A DNA stretch of 43,977 nucleotides from Xanthomonas populi (GTDB taxonomy: Bacteria > Pseudomonadota > Gammaproteobacteria > Xanthomonadales > Xanthomonadaceae): NCBI RefSeq assembly GCF_002940065.1, contig NZ_MDEJ01000017.1:1-43977 (forward strand), in the 5' to 3' direction. This document shows positions 27,007 through 36,853 of this stretch, in pieces (the first letter of the stretch is position 1; each line of letters starts with the position of its first letter). The notes under the pieces are model-generated. The model was not told where the DNA came from, made no database searches, and saw only the letters and a program-made list of their open reading frames with translations. A program made the translations under genes and the position numbers.

Positions 27007-27843
27007 ATGAACGCCACCCTGCGCATCCTGGCCTGGTTGATCGCGGTGACGCTGGTCGCGTTGCCGGTGGTGGCCGTGCTCAATGGATGGGTGGGTGCCG
27101 AGCGTTGGCCGTTGGCGCGGTTGCAGATATCCAGCGACTTCAAGCGGGTGCTGCCCGAAGAACTGCGTGCGGTGGTGTTGCCGTATGCGCGCTCGGGCTT
27201 TTTCGCAGTGAAGTTGCAGAACGCGCAGGACGCCATCGCGCGCTTGCCATGGGTGGAAAGCGCGCAGGTGCGCAAGCGTTGGCCGGACGTGCTGGAAGTA
27301 CACGTCACCGAGCACAAGCCGTTCGCACGCTGGGGCACCGACCGCATGTTGTCCGAGCAGGGCCGGCTGTTCCGCACGCCGCCGTTGTTGAAGGATTTCA
27401 AGTTGCCGCAACTCGGTGGCCCGGACAGCAAGACGCAGGATGTGGTGGCGCTATACAACGAATCGCGCGCGCTGTTCGCACCGACCGGGCTGGATGTGGA
27501 GCGTCTGGAAATGGATGCACGCGGCAGCTGGTCGCTGGGCCTGAGCAACGGTGTGCAGATCGTGATCGGCCGCGACGACGCCCGCGCACGCCTGCAACGC
27601 TTCGCCCGAGTGCTGCCGCAGCTGGCCGACCCGCAGCGCCCGATCGCCCGCGCCGACCTGCGCTACACCAATGGCTTTACGGTCGAACGAAAAATGGAGG
27701 AAGGCGTTCCGGAAACGAAGAAAAAGGGTTCGCCTGCCGCGCCTGCCGCACACCACACGGTTGTCCTGGAATTGCCTTGCACCCGCACCCCGCTTTTCTC
27801 CAATCCCGCATCCCAAATCCCGAATCCCGGCGTTAAGACATGA
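27007..27843 (+). CDS. ftsQ: Cell division protein FtsQ
   Basis: FtsQ is the bitopic divisome protein that binds FtsL-FtsB in the periplasm. The 278-residue product has one membrane segment (LRILAWLIAVTLVALPVVAVLNGW, about 5-28), a POTRA domain starting WPLARLQISSDFKRVLPEELRAVVLPYARSGFFAV, and the beta domain with LPWVESAQVRKRWPDVLEVHVTEHKPFARWG. After the domain end (RADLRYTNGFTVERK, near 230) comes a Lys/Glu-rich and low-complexity tail. The last part, near SNPASQIPNPGVKT, is encoded by a run of four AT-variant heptamers. The stop overlaps the ftsA ATG by 4 bp. Confidence 0.93.
   Translation: MNATLRILAWLIAVTLVALPVVAVLNGWVGAERWPLARLQISSDFKRVLPEELRAVVLPYARSGFFAVKLQNAQDAIARLPWVESAQVRKRWPDVLEVHVTEHKPFARWGTDRMLSEQGRLFRTPPLLKDFKLPQLGGPDSKTQDVVALYNESRALFAPTGLDVERLEMDARGSWSLGLSNGVQIVIGRDDARARLQRFARVLPQLADPQRPIARADLRYTNGFTVERKMEEGVPETKKKGSPAAPAAHHTVVLELPCTRTPLFSNPASQIPNPGVKT
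27801..27831. repeat. Solo heptamer array at the ftsQ 3' end
   Basis: Read on the plus strand it is CAATCCC GCATCCC AAATCCC GAATCCC GGC, that is, four heptamers ending in GGC: the orientation of a right arm. No left arm is recognisable upstream. It encodes the last residues of FtsQ. Confidence 0.7.
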
Positions 27844-29075
27844 ACCGCAAAGGCGACAAATCCCTCATCGTTGGACTGGACATCGGCACCTCCAAGGTCG
27901 TCGCGCTGGTCGGCGAGTACTCGCCCGGCAATCCGATCGAAGTGATCGGCATCGGTTCGCACGAATCGCGCGGTCTCAAGCGCGGCGTGGTGGTGGATAT
28001 CGAATCCACCGTGCAGTCGATCCAGCGCGCGGTGGAAGAGGCCGAGCTGATGGCCGGCTGCGAAATCCGCTCGGTGTACGCGTCGATTTCCGGCAACCAC
28101 GTGCAATGCAAGAACTCGCCCGGCATCGTGCCGATCCGCGACGGCGAAGTGACCTGGAGCGATCTGGAGCGCGTGCTGGATGCGGCCAAGGCCGTGGCCA
28201 TTCCTGCCGACCAGCGCATCCTGCATGCGATCCCGCGCGAGTACGTGCTGGACGATTCGCAGGAAGGCATCCGCAACCCGGTCGGCATGACCGGCGTGCG
28301 CCTGGAGGTGCATGCGCATCTGGTGGTGTGCGCGCAGTCGGCCGCGGCCAATATCACCAAGTGCGTGCAGAAGTGCGGCTTGCAGGTCGACGATCTGGTG
28401 CTGTCCTCGCTGGCTTCCAGCGTGGCGGTGTTGACCGCCGACGAGCGTGAGCTGGGCGTGGTGCTGGTGGATATCGGTGCCGGCACCACCGACCTGGCTG
28501 TTTATGTGCAGGGCGCGATCTGCCACACCGCCTCGCTGCCGATCGCCGGCGACCACGTCACCAACGACATCGCGCACATGCTGCGCACGCCGACCCCGGA
28601 AGCCGAGCAGATCAAGGTCCGCTACGCCTGCGCGCTGGCGCAGCTGGCCACCGCCGAGGAAAGCATCCAGGTGCCGTCGGTCGGCGATCGCCCGCCGCGC
28701 CGCATGCCACGGCATGCACTCGCCCAGGCGGTGCAAGGTCGCTATGAAGAAATTTTCGAAATGGTGCAGGCCGAATTGCGCCGCTCCGGTTTCGAGGAAA
28801 TGGTGCGCGCCGGCATGGTGCTCACCGGTGGCGCGTCGAAGATGGAAGGCGTGGTCGAGCTGGCCGAAGAAATGTTGCAGATGCCGGTGCGTGTGGGCAT
28901 TCCCCAGCACGTCACCGGCCTGGGCGAAGTCGTCGGCAACCCGGTGCACGCCTCCGGCGTGGGCCTGCTGCTGATGGGCAGCCAGATCGAACACCCACGC
29001 CGCCCGTCGATCCCGACCGGACGCGCCGGGAGTTTGTTCAAGAAATTGAAGAATTGGTATCGCGGTGAGTTTTAA
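27840..29075 (+). CDS. ftsA: Cell division protein FtsA
   Basis: FtsA is the actin-like protein that tethers FtsZ to the inner membrane. The 411-residue product shows the phosphate-1 loop LIVGLDIGTSKVVALVGE, the 1C domain (SRGLKRGVVVDIESTVQSIQRAVEEAE), the phosphate-2 loop GVVLVDIGAGTTDLAVYV, the adenosine loop MVLTGGASKMEGVVELAEEM and a C-terminal amphipathic membrane-targeting helix (SLFKKLKNWYRGEF). The length matches E. coli FtsA (420). The start overlaps the ftsQ stop. The TAA stop lies three bases before a heptamer-bounded element that separates it from ftsZ. Confidence 0.96.
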   Translation: MNRKGDKSLIVGLDIGTSKVVALVGEYSPGNPIEVIGIGSHESRGLKRGVVVDIESTVQSIQRAVEEAELMAGCEIRSVYASISGNHVQCKNSPGIVPIRDGEVTWSDLERVLDAAKAVAIPADQRILHAIPREYVLDDSQEGIRNPVGMTGVRLEVHAHLVVCAQSAAANITKCVQKCGLQVDDLVLSSLASSVAVLTADERELGVVLVDIGAGTTDLAVYVQGAICHTASLPIAGDHVTNDIAHMLRTPTPEAEQIKVRYACALAQLATAEESIQVPSVGDRPPRRMPRHALAQAVQGRYEEIFEMVQAELRRSGFEEMVRAGMVLTGGASKMEGVVELAEEMLQMPVRVGIPQHVTGLGEVVGNPVHASGVGLLLMGSQIEHPRRPSIPTGRAGSLFKKLKNWYRGEF

Positions 29076-29077
29076 AA

Positions 29078-29247
29078 GCCGGGACGCGGGACCCGAAACA
29101 GCAGAGAGCGGAAGATCAAGCCAGAGAGCAGGGCTAGAGCGGTAGGCAGCGAGCGGTACGCACCATTCATAAGAAAAACTTGCCGGTCCGAGTTTCGGGC
29201 CGGGACTTCGGAAGTGGTTTTCCGGGTCCCGGGACCCGGGACCCGGC
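29078..29247. repeat. Heptamer-bounded element between ftsA and ftsZ
   Basis: The left arm is GCC GGGACGC GGGACCC G (29078-29094); the right arm (29222-29247) reversed is GCC followed by GGGTCCC twice and GGGACCC. The outer flanks also pair: AAAGCC on the left and, complemented, ATGAAGCC on the right. The 170 bp is not a multiple of three, unlike the copies inside genes. The ftsZ Shine-Dalgarno (AAGAGGA) lies just beyond it. Confidence 0.8.
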
Positions 29248-29268
29248 TTCATACAAGAGGACACTGAC

Positions 29269-30501
29269 ATGGCACATTTTGAACTGATCGAAAAGATGGC
29301 TCCCAACGCGGTCATCAAGGTCGTTGGCGTGGGCGGCGGCGGCGGTAATGCCGTGGCGCACATGGTCAACACCAACGTCGATGGCGTGGAATTCATCACC
29401 GCCAACACCGACTCGCAGGCCATCAAGAACTGCGGCGCCAAGTTGCAGCTGCAGCTCGGCACCAACGTCACCAAGGGCCTGGGCGCGGGCGCCAATCCGG
29501 AAGTTGGCCGTCAGGCTGCGCTGGAAGATCGCGAGCGCATCATGGACGCGCTGCAGGGTGCGGACATGGTGTTCATCACCGCCGGCATGGGCGGCGGCAC
29601 CGGCACCGGCGCCGCGCCGGTGGTGGCACAGCTGGCCAAGGAAATGGGCATCCTGACCGTGGCTGTGGTCACCAAGCCGTTCCCGTTCGAAGGCCGCCGC
29701 CGTATGCAGGTTGCGCTGAAGGGCATCGAGGAACTGAGCCAGCATTGCGATTCGCTGATCACCATTCCGAACGAAAAGCTGATCACCGTGCTTGGCCGCA
29801 ACGCCACCATGATCCAGGCCTTCCGCGCTGCCAACGACGTGCTGCAGGGCGCAGTGCAGAGCATCGCCGATCTGATCGTGCGTCCGGGTCTGATCAACGT
29901 CGACTTTGCCGACGTGCGCACCGTGATGTCGGAAATGGGCCTGGCCATGATGGGCACCGGTTCGGCACGCGGCGACGATCGCGCGCAGGCCGCTGCCGAA
30001 GCCGCCATCCAGAACCCGCTGCTGGACGATGTGAACCTGGCCGGTGCCAACGGCATCCTGGTCAACATCACCGCCGGTCCGGACTTCACCATGGCCGAGT
30101 TCGACGAAATTGGCCGCACCATCGAAGCGTTCGCCTCGGAAGATGCGACTGTGGTCGTCGGTACCGTGCTCGACCCGGACATGCAGGACGAAGTGCGCGT
30201 TACCGTTGTGGCTACTGGCCTGAACCGTGCGGTTGCACGTCAGACCCAGCGTCCGGACCAGCGTGCGCCGATCAAGTTGGTGCGCAACGCCACCACCGGT
30301 CAGCCGGAATTCGGCGATTTCGAAACCAGCGGCGATGCGGTATCCAAGGCGGTTGGCGGCAGCATGGGCCTGGGCCTGCGTCGTCCCAGCAGCGACTCGG
30401 TCGGCAGCAATAACAACGGCGGCGGTTCCTCTGCGCCGGCAGCAGACCTGCCCAACGACTACCTGGATATCCCGGCGTTCTTGCGCCGCCAAGCAGACTG
30501 A
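29269..30501 (+). CDS. ftsZ: Cell division GTPase FtsZ
   Basis: FtsZ is the tubulin-like GTPase that forms the division ring. The 410-residue protein has VVGVGGGGGNAVAHMV, the tubulin signature GMGGGTGTGAAPVVAQ, TIPNEKLI, the T7-loop region NVDFADVRTVMSEMGLAMMG with the catalytic acidic residues, a variable linker with an Asn/Gly/Ser run, and the conserved C-terminal peptide DYLDIPAFLRRQ that binds FtsA and ZipA. A Shine-Dalgarno AAGAGGA precedes the ATG. It is separated from ftsA by 193 bp, most of it a repeat element, and followed by terminator-like hairpins. Confidence 0.98.
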   Translation: MAHFELIEKMAPNAVIKVVGVGGGGGNAVAHMVNTNVDGVEFITANTDSQAIKNCGAKLQLQLGTNVTKGLGAGANPEVGRQAALEDRERIMDALQGADMVFITAGMGGGTGTGAAPVVAQLAKEMGILTVAVVTKPFPFEGRRRMQVALKGIEELSQHCDSLITIPNEKLITVLGRNATMIQAFRAANDVLQGAVQSIADLIVRPGLINVDFADVRTVMSEMGLAMMGTGSARGDDRAQAAAEAAIQNPLLDDVNLAGANGILVNITAGPDFTMAEFDEIGRTIEAFASEDATVVVGTVLDPDMQDEVRVTVVATGLNRAVARQTQRPDQRAPIKLVRNATTGQPEFGDFETSGDAVSKAVGGSMGLGLRRPSSDSVGSNNNGGGSSAPAADLPNDYLDIPAFLRRQAD

Positions 30502-30513
30502 CGCTTCAATGCC

Positions 30514-30566
30514 ATGCCACCTTGGTGGCGCCGACCGCAATGCCCCGAGGTTCGCTTCGGGGTTGC
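30514..30566 (+). terminator. Two hairpins just after ftsZ
   Basis: GCCACC-TT-GGTGGC (30516-30529) and GCAA-TG-CCCCGA with TCGGGG-TTGC (30537-30566) are inverted repeats in the first 65 bp after the ftsZ stop. Neither has a U-run, so their role may be RNA stability; the stronger terminator follows at 30584. Confidence 0.4.
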
Positions 30567-30583
30567 AGTGCCATGTCCTCTTT

Positions 30584-30616
30584 CTGCCGGATCGAATCGT
30601 TGATCCGGCAGCTTTT
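30584..30616 (+). terminator. Intrinsic terminator after ftsZ
   Basis: CTGCCGGATC (30584-30593) and GATCCGGCAG (30602-30611) form a perfect 10-bp stem with an 8-base loop, followed by CTTTTGCT. It would end the dcw transcript before lpxC. A GATAAT hexamer at 30673-30678 could be the -10 of a separate lpxC promoter. Confidence 0.75.
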
Positions 30617-30736
30617 GCTGTGGCGTGACCGGTCGATTACAGTTCCCGTCACGCGTGACTTGTTAAAATTCGGATAATCTCAACGATTGGACAGCCGGTT
30701 CAGCGCCTGTCTGCATTGTTCATCCAGACTTCGCAT

Positions 30737-31648
30737 ATGACCCAGCAACGCACTCTCAAAAACACTATTCGTGCCACCGGCGTCGGCCTGCACAGCGGCG
30801 ACAAGGTGTATATGACGCTACGACCGGCCCCGGTCGATCATGGCGTGGTGTTCCGGCGTGTGGATCTGGAGCCGGTGGTCCAAGTCCCCGCCGATGCCGA
30901 GCTGGTCACCGAGACCACGCTGTGCACCGGCTTGACCTGTAATGGCGCCAAGATTCAGACCGTTGAGCATCTAATGTCGGCGTTGGCCGGCCTGGGTGTG
31001 GACAACGTCATCGTCGAACTGTCGTCGGCCGAGTTGCCGATCATGGATGGGTCGTCCGGCCCGTTCGTGTTCCTGCTGCAGTCGGCAGGCATCGTCGAGC
31101 AGAACAAGGCCAAGCGCTTCATCCGCATCAAGCACACGGTGGAAGTACGCGAAGGCGACAAGGTCGCGCGCTTCGAGCCGTACGACGGCTACAAGCTCGG
31201 TTTCACCATCGAATTCAATCACCCGATGATCCCGGCCAAGCAGTCGCGCCAGGAAATCGAGTTCTCCACCTCGGCCTACGTCAAGGAAATCTCGCGCGCC
31301 CGCACCTTCGGCTTCATGCGCGACCTTGAGTACATGCGCGAGCGCAATCTGGGCCTGGGCGGCTCGATGGACAACGCCATCGTACTGGACGAGTTCCGCG
31401 TGCTCAACGAGGACGGCCTGCGTTACACCAACGAATTCGTGCGCCACAAGATCCTGGACGCCATCGGTGATCTGTATTTGGCCGGCGGCGCCATCCTGGG
31501 AGTCTATGAAGGTTTCAAATCCGGCCACGCGCTCAACAACAAACTGGTGCGTGCGCTGCTGGCGGATCAGGCTGCCTGGGAATGGGTCAGCTTCCCCGAA
31601 GGCTCCGTGCAACCGCCGGTCACCTACGCCAGTCCTGTTTACGCCTGA
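30737..31648 (+). CDS. lpxC: UDP-3-O-acyl-GlcNAc deacetylase
   Basis: LpxC is the zinc amidase that commits UDP-3-O-acyl-GlcNAc to lipid A. The 303-residue protein starts [21 protein letters not shown] and has the zinc-ligand helix [67 protein letters not shown] with zinc ligands His and Asp, and [14 protein letters not shown] with the catalytic His. I use ATG 30737 because homology begins there and the length matches E. coli (305). It follows the ftsZ terminator, so it probably has its own promoter. Confidence 0.97.
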   Translation: MTQQRTLKNTIRATGVGLHSGDKVYMTLRPAPVDHGVVFRRVDLEPVVQVPADAELVTETTLCTGLTCNGAKIQTVEHLMSALAGLGVDNVIVELSSAELPIMDGSSGPFVFLLQSAGIVEQNKAKRFIRIKHTVEVREGDKVARFEPYDGYKLGFTIEFNHPMIPAKQSRQEIEFSTSAYVKEISRARTFGFMRDLEYMRERNLGLGGSMDNAIVLDEFRVLNEDGLRYTNEFVRHKILDAIGDLYLAGGAILGVYEGFKSGHALNNKLVRALLADQAAWEWVSFPEGSVQPPVTYASPVYA

Positions 31649-31834
31649 TGTCAGGGAATGCCGTAGCCGGCGTTCAAAGGGTAACTTTCGTCGGATTTCC
31701 GGTCCGTTATTAACGTTTATTTAATATTTCTCTAACTCCTGCTGGCCCTGCGCCCGCTAGGATGGATCGGGTATTGTGCGGTCTTCGTAATGCTCTCACG
31801 CACTGGCGGCCGCTTCGAACAGGCGGTAAGGGCA

Positions 31835-32272
31835 TCACCTCTTGGTCGGTGCAACGTCCTGCAAGGAGGCCAATGCGTCGCGCAATCCTTTGTGCGTCGC
31901 TTCGGAAACAGGGCGTGGACGCTCGCGGTTCTGCGGCATTGGGGAATGCAGCGGGGTCGTGATGGTTTTGATGGTCACTGCGGTGGCCTTCAGTCCGATG
32001 GATCGGGCGGCTTCCAATAATTGGGTCTCGGCAAGCCGCACCTTGGCATGCCAGACAGGTGAGTCAACCAGAAAAACGAGCTGTTCGCCTCGGACATTGG
32101 CCAACCGGCAACGGGTAGCCAGATGAGGCGGTAACAGGGGACGCAACTGCCGGTCCAGCGCATCGAGCCATAACGCTCGGCGCAAGGGGCCGCCAGCCTT
32201 TTCACCCAATGCGGCATCGATGGCCGGTTGTGGAACGGAAGGGTTGCGTGCGTTGGACTTGGGCTTGGACAT
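31835..32272 (-). CDS. DUF721 (DciA-like) protein
   Basis: The 145-residue protein belongs to the DUF721 family, which includes DciA, a helicase-operator used in place of DnaC in many bacteria. The conserved block runs from PLRRALWLDALDRQLRPLLPPHLATRCRLANVRGEQLVFLVDSPVWHAKVRLAETQLLEAARSIG; the V-D-S-P-x-W-x-x-x-L/V-R pattern is typical. If DciA-like, it would help load DnaB. Position downstream of lpxC and beside secA, but inverted, is common in gammaproteobacteria. The start may be ATG 32272 or 32281; both lie within 10 bp of the divergent M23 peptidase start, so each promoter must lie in the other gene. Confidence 0.82.
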   Translation of the reverse strand: MSKPKSNARNPSVPQPAIDAALGEKAGGPLRRALWLDALDRQLRPLLPPHLATRCRLANVRGEQLVFLVDSPVWHAKVRLAETQLLEAARSIGLKATAVTIKTITTPLHSPMPQNRERPRPVSEATHKGLRDALASLQDVAPTKR

Positions 32273-32281
32273 GACACTCAT

Positions 32282-33226
32282 ATGGCGTTGAAGAAAGTTG
32301 TACTCAAATCTCGGCAAACCCTGACCCAGCGCGTGGCTCGGCAGTTCCAGGGCTTCGCCGCAGATCGACCGATGGTCGTCCTCGGCACGGGGTTGGGCTT
32401 GGGTGTGTTGATCGGCGTCGGTGCCAGCACCGCCACCGGCATGGTGACCAATTCCGCGCTGCAGGCCAAGGTCGCGCAGCAGCAGGTGGAGCTTGTCCAG
32501 GCGCAGCGCGCCTCGCAGGCACAGGTCAATGCACTGGCCGCGCGCATGGGCGAGCTGCAGGCGCAGTCTACCCGTCTGAATGCATTAGGCGAGCGGCTGA
32601 CCGAAATGGGTAAGTTGAAGGATGGCGAGTTCGACTTCGACGCGCCGGTCGGCGTCGGTGGCGGCGATGAGCCGGTCAGCGACATGCCGGTCGAATCGCT
32701 CAAGCAGACGCTATGGCAAGTCGAACAGCAGTTCTCCGCCTCCAGCCAACAATTGAACGTGCTTGCCTCGCTGATGTTCGACCATCAGCTCGAACAGAAT
32801 TCGGTGCCCTCGCGGATGCCGATCCGCAACACCTACATCACCTCAGGTTTTGGCGGTCGCGCCGATCCGTTCGACGGCGGTTCTGCCTTTCACAAGGGTG
32901 TGGACTTCCACGCCAACGTGGGAGACCCGGTGATGTCGGTCGCTGATGGCGTGGTGAGCTATGCCCGTGTGCGCGGTGGCTACGGCAACGTGGTCGAAGT
33001 GGATCACGGCAATGGCTATGTGACCCGCTACGCGCACAATTCGCGGCTGGTGGTGAAGGTGGGCGATCTGGTGCGCGCCGGGCAGCAGGTGGCCAAGGCC
33101 GGTTCCAGCGGCCGTTCTACCGGCGCACACGTGCATTTCGAAGTGTGGGCGGACGGGCGGGTGGCCAATCCGCGCAAGTTCCTGGGCGATACCAATACGC
33201 CGGTAGGACGTCGAGGGCGCGGTTGA
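32282..33226 (+). CDS. M23 family metallopeptidase (LytM domain), membrane anchored
   Basis: The 314-residue protein has an N-terminal membrane anchor (RPMVVLGTGLGLGVLIGVGAST, about 28-49), a coiled coil (KVAQQQVELVQAQRASQAQVNALAARMGELQ, about 60-95) and a C-terminal LytM/M23 domain. The zinc ligands H204 and D208 (FHKGVDFHAN) and the H283-V-H285 motif are present, so it is probably an active peptidoglycan endopeptidase rather than a degenerate EnvC/NlpD activator. The start ATG 32282 is only 9 bp from the DUF721 start; no strong Shine-Dalgarno is visible. Placed before secA as in related genomes. Confidence 0.88.
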   Translation: MALKKVVLKSRQTLTQRVARQFQGFAADRPMVVLGTGLGLGVLIGVGASTATGMVTNSALQAKVAQQQVELVQAQRASQAQVNALAARMGELQAQSTRLNALGERLTEMGKLKDGEFDFDAPVGVGGGDEPVSDMPVESLKQTLWQVEQQFSASSQQLNVLASLMFDHQLEQNSVPSRMPIRNTYITSGFGGRADPFDGGSAFHKGVDFHANVGDPVMSVADGVVSYARVRGGYGNVVEVDHGNGYVTRYAHNSRLVVKVGDLVRAGQQVAKAGSSGRSTGAHVHFEVWADGRVANPRKFLGDTNTPVGRRGRG

Positions 33227-33270
33227 CGACGGCGCGGGTGGTGCTTGATTCGTGAAGGCTCGCCCCAAGC

Positions 33271-33312
33271 TACAATAGGCTCTTGCCATCAACAGGGCGC
33301 AGCGCGCCCTGT
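33271..33312 (+). promoter_or_regulatory. secA promoter and leader hairpin
   Basis: A TACAAT -10-like hexamer (33271-33276) lies 15 bp before a perfect 8-bp stem CAGGGCGC/GCGCCCTG (33293-33311) with a 3-base loop, followed by TTTCGTTT. If transcription starts near 33283, the hairpin is at the beginning of the secA leader; alternatively it is the terminator of the M23 gene. No SecM-like open reading frame was seen in the 155-bp gap. Confidence 0.5.
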
Positions 33313-33381
33313 TTCGTTTACGGCTGCCGGGTCTTGGGGACCGGCGTCTGTCAAACCGTTCCTTTTCAACCGGTTTCTTCA

Positions 33382-36120
<2,739 letters not shown>

Positions 36121-36130
36121 TTCTGAGTTG

Positions 36131-36173
36131 ACCGTGCACCCAGCGTCCGCTATGCGGACGCTGGGTGCACGGT
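36131..36173 (+). terminator. Perfect 20-bp hairpin after secA
   Basis: ACCGTGCACCCAGCGTCCGC (36131-36150) and its exact complement (36154-36173) form a 20-bp stem with a TAT loop, starting 11 bp after the secA stop. There is no U-run, so it may be a stabilising 3' structure or a factor-dependent stop. A second inverted repeat, GCCCCCTT/AAGGGGGC, follows at 36202-36220. Confidence 0.65.
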
Positions 36174-36300
36174 ACTCCTCCGATCCCCGCGCCTCTGGCG
36201 CGCCCCCTTACCAAGGGGGCTCTACTTGCGGAGGGGACGTGCTCCGCCTGCGCGACTGCGGGGCGTATGCTCACGTCCACGTCCTGCGTGGAGTGCGGTC

Positions 36301-36666
36301 ATGTCGCTGTCCAGCCAGCAACTGAAGGTGTTCGTGCCTGCGCGCGATTACGCGTTGTCGCAGCGGTTCTATCGCGCACTGGGCTTTGTGCAGGAAGACG
36401 AGGGGGGCAACGTGACCTGCTTTCGGCATGGCAGGCATTGCGCGTTTCTGCTGCAGGATTTCTATCTGCGCGAGCTGGCCCAGAACCTGATGCTGCATCT
36501 GTGGGTGGACGATGCCGACGGCTGGTGGCAGCACGTGCACGACACCGGGCTGGACGAGCAGTTCGGTGTGACCTGCAGCGCGCCGGAAGATCGACCATGG
36601 GGCGCGCGCGATTTCACCTTGCACGATCCTAGCGGGGTGCTGTGGCGTATCGGGCATCCGTTGTAA
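36301..36666 (+). CDS. VOC (glyoxalase/bleomycin-resistance) superfamily protein
   Basis: The 121-residue protein is a single VOC-fold domain: QLKVFVPARDYALSQRFYRALGFVQ at the start, then FLLQDFYLRELAQNLMLHLWVDDADGWWQHVHD and a C-terminal PWGARDFTLHDPSGVLWRIG, the D-P-x-G-x-x-W/I block common in this superfamily. Substrate and metal dependence cannot be told. Relatives include glyoxalases, dioxygenases and drug-binding proteins. I start at ATG 36301 (MSLSSQQ) because the upstream in-frame extension lies in hairpin-rich spacer. It stands alone between secA and the Nudix-ThiE gene. Confidence 0.8.
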   Translation: MSLSSQQLKVFVPARDYALSQRFYRALGFVQEDEGGNVTCFRHGRHCAFLLQDFYLRELAQNLMLHLWVDDADGWWQHVHDTGLDEQFGVTCSAPEDRPWGARDFTLHDPSGVLWRIGHPL

Positions 36667-36752
36667 GACTTGGATTGAGATTGGGGAATGGAGATGCGTT
36701 GGAGCGAGCGCCGCAGCCAGCTGCTGCCAATCCCATCGTTCCCAAGTCCGCC
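36664..36752. repeat. Degenerate AT-variant heptamer element after the VOC gene
   Basis: GACTTGGATTGAGATTGGGGAATGG (36668 on) and, 45 bp further, CCAATCCC-ATCG-TTCCCAAGTCC form loose inverted arms with the GGGATTG-type spacing seen in the dcw copies. The outer GACTTGG/CCAAGTC pair is exact. It is the most decayed member I can support. Confidence 0.5.
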
Positions 36753-36853
36753 GGTGCTGAGCGGTGGCTCGGACGCCTACGGGAGCGCGGCCGACCTACG
36801 TTCGAGCACCACCCGATTGCGTTGAACGGCCCACTCGCGGCACTCTTGTGCCC

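Noticed and set aside
15340-29247. CRISPR array
   Set aside because: The heptamer repeats are only 7 bp, arranged as inverted arms with unequal cores, without spacers or cas genes.
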